This document shows, one piece after another, positions 1 to 6,425 of a DNA stretch of 9,091 nucleotides. The notes beneath the pieces are model-generated. The model had not been told where the DNA came from, ran no database searches, and was given only the letters and a program-made list of their open reading frames with translations. The position numbers were made by a program, and so were the translations under genes. Numbering within the stretch: the first letter of the stretch is position 1; each line of letters starts with the position of its first letter. The DNA is from Pseudomonadota bacterium (lineage in GTDB: Bacteria > Pseudomonadota > Gammaproteobacteria > Burkholderiales > Burkholderiaceae_C), in NCBI GenBank assembly GCA_023390985.1, contig JAEWBU010000016.1:1-9091 (forward strand). The letters run 5' to 3'.

Positions 1-142
1 GGCGGTCCAGGTCGGGCTGGATGTCGGCTTCCGAGAGCTCCAGGCCGGGCGGGCAGCCGTCGATCACGCAACCGATGGCCGGCCCGTGCGACTCACCGAA
101 GTTGGTGACTGCGAAAAGGCTGCCGAAAGTGTTGCCGCTCAT
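1..142 (-). CDS. aroC: Chorismate synthase, N-terminal part (cut by left window edge)
   Basis: Chorismate synthase converts 5-enolpyruvylshikimate-3-phosphate to chorismate, the last step of the shikimate pathway, in the cytoplasm using reduced FMN. Reading the minus strand from the ATG at 142 gives 47 residues beginning MSGNTFGSLFAVTNFGESHG and continuing through a GCVIDGCPPG stretch. The FGESHG block (residues 15-20, with the conserved catalytic His19) and the CVIDGCPPG block are AroC family signatures. The family is usually about 350-370 residues, so only the first eighth is here. It lies 36 bp downstream of the CBS-domain gene on the same strand. There is no Shine-Dalgarno sequence before the ATG; instead a -10-like hexamer sits 8 bp upstream, suggesting its own near-leaderless promoter. 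Recognition is secure despite truncation. Confidence 0.95.
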   Translation of the reverse strand, partial: MSGNTFGSLFAVTNFGESHGPAIGCVIDGCPPGLELSEADIQPDLDR

Positions 143-150
143 GGGCGGCG

Positions 151-156
151 ATTATC
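151..156 (-). promoter_or_regulatory. Putative -10 box of aroC, near-leaderless
   Basis: On the minus strand this reads GATAAT, five of six matches to TATAAT. Its downstream edge at 151 predicts a transcript start near 144, two bases before the aroC ATG at 142. No purine-rich ribosome binding site lies between. No good -35 element is seen 16-18 bp upstream, so the call rests on the hexamer, its position and the absence of a Shine-Dalgarno sequence. Confidence 0.45.
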
Positions 157-178
157 CCAGAGGGTGAGTGGACCGGCT

Positions 179-643
179 CTACAGCTGAGCCGTGGGCTGC
201 GCGTCTTCCGAGGCCGGCCAGTCGCGGATGTAGGCCTTGAGCATTCGGTTCTCGAAGTTCTGGCTGTCCACCACCGCCTTGGCGACGTCGTAGAAGCTGA
301 TCACGCCCATCAGCATGCGCTTGTCCATCACGGGCATGTAGCGCGCATGGCGGTCCAGCATCATGCGGCGCACCTCGTCGAGCTCGGTCTCGGAGGTGCA
401 GGTGAGCGGGTGGTCGTCCATCGCGGAGCGCACGAGGCGGGTTCCGACGGCGCCGCCGTTGGCGACGATGGTCTGGATGACCTCGCGGAAGGTGAGCATG
501 CCCACCAGGTCGCCGTGCTCCATCACCACCAGCGAGCCGATGTCCTTCTCGGCCATGCACTCGATCGCCCTCGCCAGCGGCTCGTCGGGCGGCACGGTGT
601 AGAGCGTGTTGCCCTTGACGCGCAGGATGTCGCTGACTTTCAT
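179..643 (-). CDS. Small protein with two CBS domains
   Basis: A 154-residue soluble protein made almost entirely of a tandem CBS (Bateman) module: first repeat at about residues 7-62 (SDILRVKG, DIGSLVVMEHGDLVGMLTFRE), second at about 72-128 (RSAMDDHPLTC, RYMPVMDKRMLMGVISFYDV). Such modules bind adenosine-containing ligands (AMP, ATP, SAM, NADH) and usually act as sensors. With no other domain attached, the partner cannot be told from sequence. The start at 643 is chosen because a GAGGAG ribosome binding site lies 6 bases upstream and the first CBS repeat begins directly after it; the frame stays open further upstream to 877, but that part is not CBS-like and runs into the metY coding region. 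It is divergent from metY and lies upstream of aroC on the same strand. The domain assignment is firm; the physiological role is unknown. Confidence 0.9.
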   Translation of the reverse strand: MKVSDILRVKGNTLYTVPPDEPLARAIECMAEKDIGSLVVMEHGDLVGMLTFREVIQTIVANGGAVGTRLVRSAMDDHPLTCTSETELDEVRRMMLDRHARYMPVMDKRMLMGVISFYDVAKAVVDSQNFENRMLKAYIRDWPASEDAQPTAQL

Positions 644-649
644 GGCTGT

Positions 650-655
650 CTCCTC
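650..655 (-). promoter_or_regulatory. Ribosome binding site that fixes the CBS-protein start
   Basis: The minus strand reads GAGGAG, a strong Shine-Dalgarno match, 6 bases before the ATG at 643. It decides this start over the longer open frame that reaches 877. Confidence 0.75.
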
Positions 656-730
656 GGACTCAAGTGCAGTGGGGGGTGCGGATGAATATAGCCCACAATG
701 CCAGGCCCCGCACAAGCGAGACAAGGGACG

Positions 731-739
731 AGGAAGGAG
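731..739 (+). promoter_or_regulatory. Ribosome binding site that fixes the metY start
   Basis: The purine run AGGAAGGAG ends 6 bases before the ATG at 746. It selects this start over the in-frame ATG at 698, which has no such site and would add 16 residues not typical of the family. Confidence 0.75.
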
Positions 740-745
740 ACTCCC

Positions 746-2044
746 ATGCCCGGCTATTCCGATCCCGGCTTCGACACGCTGGCCCTGCACGCCGGCGCGG
801 CGCCCGACCCCGCGACGGGCGCGCGGGCCGTACCCATCCACCTGACGACCTCGTTCGTCTTCGAGTCCAGCGACCACGCGGCCGCGCTCTTCAACCTCGA
901 ACGCTCAGGCCACGTCTATTCCCGCATCAGCAACCCGACCAATGCCGTGCTCGAGCAGCGGGTGGCGGCGCTGGAAGGCGGCGTGGGCGCGATCGCCACC
1001 GCCAGCGGCCAGGCGGCGCTGCACCTGTCCATCGCGACACTGATGGGTTCGGGCTCGCACATCGTCGCCAGCACGGCGCTGTACGGCGGCTCGCAGAACC
1101 TGCTGCACTACACGATGCGCCGCTTCGGCATCGAGACCACCTTCGTGCGGCCGGGCGACATCGACGGCTGGCGGGCCGCGATCCGGCCGAACACGCGCCT
1201 GCTCTTCGGTGAGACCGTCGGCAATCCCGGCCTGGACGTGCTGGACATCCCCACCGTCTCGGCCATCGCGCACGAGGCGGGCGTGCCGCTGCTGGTCGAC
1301 TCGACCTTCACCACGCCCTGGCTGATGAAGCCGTTCGACCACGGCGCCGACCTCATCTACCACTCGGCCACCAAGTTCCTCTCGGGCCACGGCACGGTGA
1401 TCGGCGGCGTGGTGGTGGACGGCGGCAGCTTCGACTGGGAGCGCTCGGGCCGGTTCGCCGAGCTGACGGCGCCGTACGACGGCTTCCACGGCATGGTGTT
1501 CAGCGAGGAATCCACCGTCGGCGCCTTCCTGCTGCGCGCGCGCCGCGAGGGCCTGCGCGACTTCGGCGCCAGCATGAGCCCGCACACCGCCTGGCTGATC
1601 CTGCAGGGCATCGAAACGCTGCCGCTGCGCATGGAAAAGCACATGCGCAACACTGAGCGCGTGGTCGAGTTCCTGGCCTCGCATGCGTTCGTGGAACGCG
1701 TGGGCCATCCGCTGCTGGAGTCGCATCCCAGCCATGCGCTGGCCAGGAAGCTGCTGCCGCGCGGCGCCGGCTCGGTGTTCAGCTTCGACATGCGCGGCAA
1801 CCGCGCGCAGGGCCGCAAGTTCATCGAGACGCTCAAGGTGTTCAGCCACCTGGCCAACGTGGGCGACTGCCGCTCGCTGGTGATCCACCCCGCCAGCACC
1901 ACGCACTTCCGCATGAGCGACGAGGCGCTCAGCGGCGCGGGCATCACCCAGGGCACGATCCGCCTGTCGATCGGGCTGGAGGATCCGGACGACCTGATCG
2001 ACGACCTGAAGCGGGCGCTCAAGGCGGCCGAGAAGGCGGCCTGA
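746..2044 (+). CDS. metY: O-acetylhomoserine sulfhydrylase (MetY-type, PLP enzyme)
   Basis: A 432-residue enzyme of the Cys/Met-metabolism PLP family. It is expected to make homocysteine (or an equivalent thioether) directly from an O-acylhomoserine and sulfide in the cytoplasm, feeding methionine synthesis. Seen in the sequence: the N-terminal DTLALHAG and YSRISNPT blocks (Tyr58, Arg60), the ALEGG and SGQAA loops that hold PLP phosphate (around 76-91), the cofactor-contacting Asp185 in LLVDSTF, the Schiff-base Lys210 in HSATKFLSGHG, and the C-terminal SLVIHPASTTH and IRLSIGLED blocks. The length of about 430 residues and the insertion near 220-260 fit MetY (O-acetylhomoserine) better than the roughly 400-residue MetZ (O-succinylhomoserine), but acyl preference cannot be proven from sequence. 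The next gene starts one base after its stop, so they are probably cotranscribed. The alternative ATG at 698 is rejected because the strong ribosome binding site serves 746. Confidence 0.93.
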   Translation: MPGYSDPGFDTLALHAGAAPDPATGARAVPIHLTTSFVFESSDHAAALFNLERSGHVYSRISNPTNAVLEQRVAALEGGVGAIATASGQAALHLSIATLMGSGSHIVASTALYGGSQNLLHYTMRRFGIETTFVRPGDIDGWRAAIRPNTRLLFGETVGNPGLDVLDIPTVSAIAHEAGVPLLVDSTFTTPWLMKPFDHGADLIYHSATKFLSGHGTVIGGVVVDGGSFDWERSGRFAELTAPYDGFHGMVFSEESTVGAFLLRARREGLRDFGASMSPHTAWLILQGIETLPLRMEKHMRNTERVVEFLASHAFVERVGHPLLESHPSHALARKLLPRGAGSVFSFDMRGNRAQGRKFIETLKVFSHLANVGDCRSLVIHPASTTHFRMSDEALSGAGITQGTIRLSIGLEDPDDLIDDLKRALKAAEKAA

Positions 2045-2045
2045 C

Positions 2046-2852
2046 ATGGAATTCACCGTCCGCGGCCAGCCCGTCTACTGCTACACCGGCGGCAAGCCCT
2101 TCGACCCGGCCAAGCCCACCGTGGTGTTCCTCCACGGCGTGCTGAACGACCACAGCGTGTGGATCCTGCAGACCCGCTACTTCGCCCACCACGGCTGGAA
2201 CGTGCTCGCGCCCGATCTGCCGGGGCATTGCCGCAGCGGCGGGGAGCCGCCCACGTCGGTGGAGGAAGCCGCGCAGTTCACGATCGACCTGCTCGATGCG
2301 GCGCAGGTGAAGCAGGCGGCGCTGGTGGGCCACAGCTTCGGTGCGCTGATCGCGCTGGAGGCGTCCGCCCGCGCGCCGGAGCGCGTGAGCCGGCTCGCGC
2401 TGTGCGGCGTGGCCGCACCGATGAAGGTGACGCCCGCGCTGCTGGACAACTCGCTCAACGCGCCCATGAAGGCGATCGACATGGTCAACGTGTTCTCGCA
2501 TTCGATGCTGGCGCCGCCGCCCTCGGCGCTGGGCCCGGGCACCTGGCTGTACGGCGGCTCGCGCGCGCTGATGCGGCGGGTGCTGGCGAGCAATCCGCGC
2601 GTGAACGTGTTCCACCGCGGCTTCGTCGCCTGCGACGGCTACCAGGGCGGCGATGCGGCGATGGAGAAGGTGAAGTGCCCGGTGCTGTTCGTCTTGGGTC
2701 GCCAGGACGCGATGACGCCGCCGCGCGCGGCGCAGTCGCTGCAATCCAGGGCGAAGGATGCGCGCACGGCGCTGGTCGATGCGGGCCACCAGATGATGAC
2801 CGAGGCGCCCGACGCGGTGCTCGCGGCGCTGAAGGACTTCCACGCCCAGTAG
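2046..2852 (+). CDS. Alpha/beta-fold hydrolase
   Basis: A 268-residue serine hydrolase of the alpha/beta superfamily. Visible elements are the oxyanion-loop HGVLND (residues 30-35), the DLPGHCRS segment (58-64), the nucleophile elbow GHSFG with Ser97, the acid Asp221 in LGRQDAMTPP, and His248 in DAGHQMMTEAP; a helical cap lies around 125-200. There is no signal peptide, so it should be cytoplasmic. The start ATG lies one base after the metY stop with no strong ribosome binding site of its own, indicating translational coupling. It does not resemble homoserine acetyltransferase MetX, which is also alpha/beta fold but longer (about 370-380 residues) with a different elbow and lid. Substrate is unknown; an esterase or thioesterase role is the general possibility. 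Position behind metY hints at, but does not show, a sulfur or homoserine-related substrate. Confidence 0.88.
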   Translation: MEFTVRGQPVYCYTGGKPFDPAKPTVVFLHGVLNDHSVWILQTRYFAHHGWNVLAPDLPGHCRSGGEPPTSVEEAAQFTIDLLDAAQVKQAALVGHSFGALIALEASARAPERVSRLALCGVAAPMKVTPALLDNSLNAPMKAIDMVNVFSHSMLAPPPSALGPGTWLYGGSRALMRRVLASNPRVNVFHRGFVACDGYQGGDAAMEKVKCPVLFVLGRQDAMTPPRAAQSLQSRAKDARTALVDAGHQMMTEAPDAVLAALKDFHAQ

Positions 2853-2946
2853 TCGACCGTGGGGCTGCGACGGCCGGATGACGTCCGCACCGTGTCACTG
2901 ATGGGGAGATGGCAATCATCGGTGGGCCCGGACGAAGCGCCGGTCC

Positions 2947-2952
2947 AAGGAG
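2947..2952 (+). promoter_or_regulatory. Ribosome binding site for a GTG start
   Basis: AAGGAG, a near-perfect Shine-Dalgarno, ends 7 bases before the GTG at 2960. It decides that start over the ATG at 2909 in the same frame, whose only purine run is almost touching the ATG. Confidence 0.7.
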
Positions 2953-2959
2953 CCCACTC

Positions 2960-3520
2960 GTGAACACCGCTCTCCATGAACTATTGGCCACTCGCACCTC
3001 GACAGATCCCGCGGAGATTCTTCAAGACCTGCGCAACGGGCTGAGTACCAACCCTGAGGAATCCGGCCCGGCCCAGGGGCTGCACGAACTCCTGCAGGGG
3101 TTCTTCGCGATCGAAGACGTTGCCTTGGACAGCAGCTACGGCGAGGCGTTTCGCCAGCATCCCGCGGCTGCCCGCGCCTTGCTTGCGGCCATCGAGGAGG
3201 AAGGCGAAGCTGCCGTCGCGAGGCTGGTTCGTTCGATCCTCGACGGGCGGCCGGATCCTTCAGGCGCCCTTGCCGAGGCGCTCGGCTTTTCCGCTCAGCA
3301 AGGCGCGGGCGAGGACTCCCGCGTGAGCGCAGCGCTCAAGGGTTTTGCCTCGGTCGCCTTGGCCACGCCCGAAATGCAGGTCGAGCTCGAGCTCAGCCTT
3401 GCCTGGGATGCGGTCGAGGAAATCCTGCTGGACCGGGTAGAGCACCAGCAGGCCGTACTTGCCTACGCTCACAGTGCTTCGCGCCGAAAGGTGACCGGGC
3501 GACGCAAGACTGCTGGATAG
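2960..3520 (+). CDS. Unrecognised 186-residue protein with GTG start
   Basis: I do not recognise this protein. It is 186 residues, soluble-looking, without signal peptide or membrane segment, and is predicted mostly helical: helices seem likely at about 3-10, 17-28, 38-52, 68-95, 101-110, 121-133 and 139-171. The first 170 residues are strongly acidic (many Glu and Asp, e.g. AIEEEGEAAV at 77-86 and MQVELELSLAWDAVEEI at 139-155). The last dozen are basic (SRRKVTGRRKT, 174-184), a charge switch that could contact nucleic acid or a partner. The GTG start is preferred because of the excellent AAGGAG upstream. Codons such as CTA, TTG, ACA, ATT, CTT and AGT are more frequent here than in neighbouring genes, suggesting a different history. 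It sits 107 bp after the hydrolase and 51 bp before the P450. The open frame and ribosome binding site support a real gene; no function is proposed. Confidence 0.7.
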   Translation: MNTALHELLATRTSTDPAEILQDLRNGLSTNPEESGPAQGLHELLQGFFAIEDVALDSSYGEAFRQHPAAARALLAAIEEEGEAAVARLVRSILDGRPDPSGALAEALGFSAQQGAGEDSRVSAALKGFASVALATPEMQVELELSLAWDAVEEILLDRVEHQQAVLAYAHSASRRKVTGRRKTAG

Positions 3521-3558
3521 CGCGAAGGCGATTGACCGATCGGCCCGCCTGCCGCGGG

Positions 3559-3564
3559 CACAAT
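3559..3564 (+). promoter_or_regulatory. Putative -10 box of the P450 gene, leaderless
   Basis: CACAAT (four of six to TATAAT, with the key A2 and T6 kept) ends 7 bases before the ATG at 3572, so the predicted transcript start (about 3571) falls on or beside the start codon. No Shine-Dalgarno is present. TTGACC at 3532-3537 looks like a -35 but the spacer would be 21 bp, too long for a normal sigma-70 promoter. Confidence 0.4.
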
Positions 3565-3571
3565 TTCCGAC

Positions 3572-4846
3572 ATGCCCATCACGCCGCCCATGAGCGCCGA
3601 TCGCGCGCGCGAGATCGCCCACGCCTTCGACCTTCGGGCGCTGCCGCCGGACTTCTACGCCAATCCCTTCCCGGTGTATGCCGCTCTGCGTGAACGCGAG
3701 CCGGTGCGGCGCATGCCCGACGGCTCCTGGTTCCTCACGCGCTACGCCGACCTGGTGGCGGTGTACCGCGACGCGCACGCCTTCAGTTCGGACAAGAAGG
3801 TGGAGTTCACGCCCAAGTACGGCGCGGGTTCGCCGCTGCTGGCGCACCACACGACCAGCCTGGTGTTCAACGACCCGCCGCTGCACACGCGCGTGCGCAA
3901 GCTGATCATGGGCGCGCTCACCCGCCGCGCCATCGCGGAGATGGAGCCGGGGCTGGTGCTGCTGGTCGACCAGTTGCTCGACCGCATCGAAGCCAAAGGC
4001 GGCGGCGACCTGATCGAGGACTTCGCCGCCGCGATCCCCGTGGAGATCATCGGCAACCTGCTGGGCGTGCCGCACGAGGAGCGCGGGCCGCTGCGCGACT
4101 GGTCGCTGGCCATCCTCGGCGCACTGGAACCCAAGCTCACGCCTGAGCAGGAAGAGCGCGGCAACCGGAGCGTGAGCGAGATGCTCAACTACCTGCGCGG
4201 CCTGGTGGCGCGTCGCCGCAAGGACCCGGGCGATCCGGAGCATGACGTGCTCACGCGGCTGATCCAGGGCGAGCAAGGCGGCGAACAGCTCAGCGCGCAC
4301 GAGCTGCTGCAGAACTGCATCTTCATCCTCAACGCCGGCCACGAGACGACCACCAACCTGATCGGCAATGCGCTGGTGGCGCTGCAGGAATGGCCGCAGC
4401 AGAAGGCGCTGCTGGTTCGCGCGATCGGCACGCGGCCGGACTGGCACGCGCTGGAGCCGGTCATGACGCTGGCCGTGGACGAGTTCCTGCGCTTCGAGTC
4501 CTCCAACCAGCTCGGCAATCGGCGTGCGCTCAAGGCCGTCGAGGTCGGCGGCGTGCGACTGGACGAAGGCGCGCTGGTCACGCTGTGCATAGGCGCGGCC
4601 AACCGCGACCCGGCGCAGTTCGAGCGACCGGACGAACTGGATCTCACGCGCGCCAACAACCGGCACCTGGCGTTCGGCTTCGGCATCCACCAGTGCGCCG
4701 GCCTGAGTCTCGCGCGCCTGGAAGGCCGGGTGGCGATCGGGCGATTCCTCGCACGATTCCCCGGGTACCGGCTCACCGCGACGCCCGAGCGTGGCGGCCG
4801 GGCGCGGTTCCGCGGGTTCCTGCACGCTCCGTTCGCCGTCGCCTAG
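3572..4846 (+). CDS. Cytochrome P450 monooxygenase
   Basis: A 424-residue soluble bacterial class I P450 of normal length. In order: N-terminal NPFPVYAALRE (31-41), C-helix HTRVRK with heme-propionate contacts His105 and Arg108, I-helix oxygen-activation motif AGHETT (255-260), K-helix ExxR (Glu304, Arg307), the DPAQFERPDELDLTR segment completing the ERR triad at Arg360, and the heme loop FGFGIHQCAG with axial ligand Cys375. The intact acid-alcohol pair in the I-helix marks an ordinary O2-using monooxygenase, not a CYP152-type peroxygenase. It needs electrons from a ferredoxin and reductase, neither of which is in the window. Substrate is unknown. The start at 3572 fits the upstream -10 box; Met at 3590 is a weaker alternative. 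A DUF962 gene follows after 26 bp and is probably cotranscribed. Confidence 0.96.
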   Translation: MPITPPMSADRAREIAHAFDLRALPPDFYANPFPVYAALREREPVRRMPDGSWFLTRYADLVAVYRDAHAFSSDKKVEFTPKYGAGSPLLAHHTTSLVFNDPPLHTRVRKLIMGALTRRAIAEMEPGLVLLVDQLLDRIEAKGGGDLIEDFAAAIPVEIIGNLLGVPHEERGPLRDWSLAILGALEPKLTPEQEERGNRSVSEMLNYLRGLVARRRKDPGDPEHDVLTRLIQGEQGGEQLSAHELLQNCIFILNAGHETTTNLIGNALVALQEWPQQKALLVRAIGTRPDWHALEPVMTLAVDEFLRFESSNQLGNRRALKAVEVGGVRLDEGALVTLCIGAANRDPAQFERPDELDLTRANNRHLAFGFGIHQCAGLSLARLEGRVAIGRFLARFPGYRLTATPERGGRARFRGFLHAPFAVA

Positions 4847-4860
4847 ACTGGCTGGACAAC

Positions 4861-4865
4861 AGGAG
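4861..4865 (+). promoter_or_regulatory. Ribosome binding site that fixes the DUF962 start
   Basis: AGGAG followed by a 7-base spacer to the ATG at 4873. The frame is open far upstream inside the P450 gene, so this site is what defines the true start. Confidence 0.75.
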
Positions 4866-4872
4866 ACAAGCC

Positions 4873-5211
4873 ATGGGCACGACACCTTCCGCGAGCGGCG
4901 CGGTCGATCCGCGCGCGCTGCACTCGTTCGCCGAGTTCTATCCGTTCTACCTGAGCGAGCATTCCAACCGCACCTGCCGGCGCCTGCATTTCGCCGGCTC
5001 GACGTTCGCCCTGGCCTGCCTGGCGCTGCTGGTCTCGACCGGCAACTGGCTCTGGCTGCTCGCCGGGTTGGTCGCGGGCTACGGTTTCGCCTGGGTCGGC
5101 CACTTCGGCTTCGAGAAGAACAAGCCGGCGAGCTTCAAGCGCCCGCTCTGGTCCTTCATGGGCGACTGGGTCATGTACAAGGACATCTGGACGGGAAAGA
5201 TCCCGTTCTAG
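4873..5211 (+). CDS. Mpo1-like DUF962 small membrane protein
   Basis: A 112-residue protein of the DUF962/Mpo1-like family. It carries the family pattern FAEFYPFYLSEHSNRTCRRLHF (His30, Asn32, His39), two hydrophobic segments at about 41-56 and 58-76, then GHFGFEKNKPASFKRPLWSF with His77 and a final GDWVMYKDIWTGK. In yeast, Mpo1 is an Fe(II)-dependent dioxygenase that shortens 2-hydroxy fatty acids by one carbon during phytosphingosine breakdown and uses conserved histidines; whether bacterial members share the activity is not settled by sequence. The three histidines are retained here. It should lie in the inner membrane. Bacterial members are typically about 100-190 residues, so this is a short complete form. 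It follows the P450 by 26 bp with its own good ribosome binding site and ends 4 bp from the convergent YihY-family gene. Confidence 0.88.
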   Translation: MGTTPSASGAVDPRALHSFAEFYPFYLSEHSNRTCRRLHFAGSTFALACLALLVSTGNWLWLLAGLVAGYGFAWVGHFGFEKNKPASFKRPLWSFMGDWVMYKDIWTGKIPF

Positions 5212-5215
5212 CGTC

Positions 5216-6418
5216 CTAGACCACGTCCTTGAGGTAGAGGCGCGACCAGCCGCCCTTGTCCCACAGGCCGAGGGTGGCCTCGGTGCGGGGCAGCAGCAGG
5301 TGGCGCAGCAAGGGCTCGATCGAAGTCGACTGCTCGTCGGCCAGCAGCACGTAGCGCGTCGCCGCATCGTCGTCCACCTCGTTCAGGCGGCCGATCCAGT
5401 CCAGCTGCACCAGCGTTTCCAGCACCGGCTCCAGCTGCAGCGCGCTGACGCGCAGCGCGTCCACCAGTTCGTCCATGCTCATCCCGCGGCGCACCGACAC
5501 GCGCGCCCGATGGAGCTTCTGCAGCGCCTCCAGCGCCAGCTGGAACTGCCAGCCGTGGGCCGTCGGCGCGCGGCGTCCGCGGCCCAGCAGGCTGGGCAGG
5601 TAGGCGGCGACGACCGCGCCGAGCAGCACCACCAGCCAGGCCACGTAGATCCAGACCAGCAGGATGGGCACCGTGGCGAACGCGCCGTACACCATGGAAT
5701 AGGTGGGGACCAGGTTCAGGTACCAGGCGAGCAGGCGCTTGGCGATTTCGATGCCCAGCGACGCGAACACGCCGCCCGCCACCGCGTGCGCCCACCGCAC
5801 CGGCGTGTTGGGCACGAATCGATAGAGGCCGGTGAGCGCGCCCGCGATCAGCGCGAACTCCAGCACGTCCAGCATGAACTGCAGCGTGCCCGGTGTGCCG
5901 CGAACCGGCCCGCGCGAGCCGTAGAGCGCGTAGGAGGTCACGCTCAGGCTGGCGCCCAGCACCAAAGGGCCCAGCGTCATCACGGCCCAGTAGATCAGCA
6001 CGCGCTGCGGCAACGGCCGCGGTCGCTTGACGCGCCAGATGTTGTTCAGCGTGCGGTCGATGGTGAGCACCAGCGCGATGGCCGAGGCCAGCAGCACCGC
6101 GAGGCCCACGGCGCCGAGCCGGCTGGCCTTGCCCGAGAACTGCGTGAGGTAGCCCAGCACCTGGCGCGAGATGGCGTCCGGCACCAGGCTCTGCACCAGC
6201 CACTGCTGCACGGCGCCTTGCACCTTGCCGAACATCGGGAACGCGGTGAACAGCGCCAGGGCCACCGTGACGAGCGGGACCAGCGCGATGGTGGTGGTGA
6301 AGGTGAGGCTGCTGGCGGTGAGGCCGAGACGGTCCTCGCGCAGGCGTTCGCCCAGCGTGCGTGCCGTCGGGAGCCACGGGAAGCGCGTGAGCTCGGAGAG
6401 CAGCTGAGCCGGTTTCAT
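5216..6418 (-). CDS. YihY/BrkB-family inner-membrane protein
   Basis: A 400-residue integral membrane protein of the YihY/virulence factor BrkB family (once mislabelled RNase BN). The N-terminal signature RLREDRLGLTASSLTFTTTIALVPL (25-49) is typical. About six membrane segments appear near 37-60, 101-120, 141-166, 182-200, 210-230 and 247-275, with the family's TLNNIW motif at 123-128 and the conserved PILLVWIYVAWLVVLLGA segment at 251-268. A soluble C-terminal extension of about 115 residues (286-400) looks like a small winged-helix-type domain (MDELVDALRVSALQLEPVLETLVQLDWIGRL), present in longer proteobacterial members. The molecular role of the family is not established; transport or envelope function is usually assumed. 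The start at 6418 follows family N-terminal alignment; no Shine-Dalgarno is seen. The start codon lies within 8-23 bp of the divergent DUF2069 gene. Confidence 0.92.
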   Translation of the reverse strand: MKPAQLLSELTRFPWLPTARTLGERLREDRLGLTASSLTFTTTIALVPLVTVALALFTAFPMFGKVQGAVQQWLVQSLVPDAISRQVLGYLTQFSGKASRLGAVGLAVLLASAIALVLTIDRTLNNIWRVKRPRPLPQRVLIYWAVMTLGPLVLGASLSVTSYALYGSRGPVRGTPGTLQFMLDVLEFALIAGALTGLYRFVPNTPVRWAHAVAGGVFASLGIEIAKRLLAWYLNLVPTYSMVYGAFATVPILLVWIYVAWLVVLLGAVVAAYLPSLLGRGRRAPTAHGWQFQLALEALQKLHRARVSVRRGMSMDELVDALRVSALQLEPVLETLVQLDWIGRLNEVDDDAATRYVLLADEQSTSIEPLLRHLLLPRTEATLGLWDKGGWSRLYLKDVV

Positions 6419-6425
6419 CGGCCGC

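Larger units (their letters stand above)
644..745. promoter_or_regulatory. Divergent promoter region between the CBS gene and metY
   Basis: This 102-bp gap must hold promoters for both flanking genes. Its only AT-rich patch is 682-699. On the minus strand 685-690 reads TATATT, which would start a transcript near 678 with a leader of about 35 bases to the CBS ATG. On the plus strand CACAAT at 694-699 would start near 706, giving about 40 bases to the metY ATG at 746. Convincing -35 elements are not visible for either. The candidate -10 boxes are 3 bp apart, so the two polymerases would compete. I see no riboswitch-like structure here. Confidence 0.4.

Noticed and set aside
644..877. N-terminal extension of the CBS protein to 232 residues
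   Set aside because: The added part reads through the divergent promoter region and the metY start, shows no domain, and lacks a ribosome binding site, while a strong one serves the ATG at 643.
905..2056. 383-codon minus-strand frame opposite metY
   Set aside because: Low-complexity His, Arg and Ala composition and complete overlap with the MetY-type enzyme; a shadow frame.
2909..2959. ATG start at 2909 for the unrecognised protein
   Set aside because: The only purine run nearby almost touches the ATG, whereas the GTG at 2960 has AAGGAG at ideal spacing.
2853..2959. Possible terminator or small RNA in the 107-bp gap after the hydrolase
   Set aside because: Only 4-bp imperfect stems are visible and there is no T-run; nothing supports a defined element.
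3532..3564. Classical sigma-70 promoter TTGACC with CACAAT before the P450
   Set aside because: The spacer is 21 bp, well outside 16-18 bp. Only the -10-like hexamer was kept, at low confidence.
3260..4885. 541-codon open frame on the minus strand, antisense to the P450
   Set aside because: Rich in Arg, Ala, Gln and His with no family motifs, and lies entirely opposite a well-supported P450. Long antisense frames are expected in very GC-rich coding DNA.
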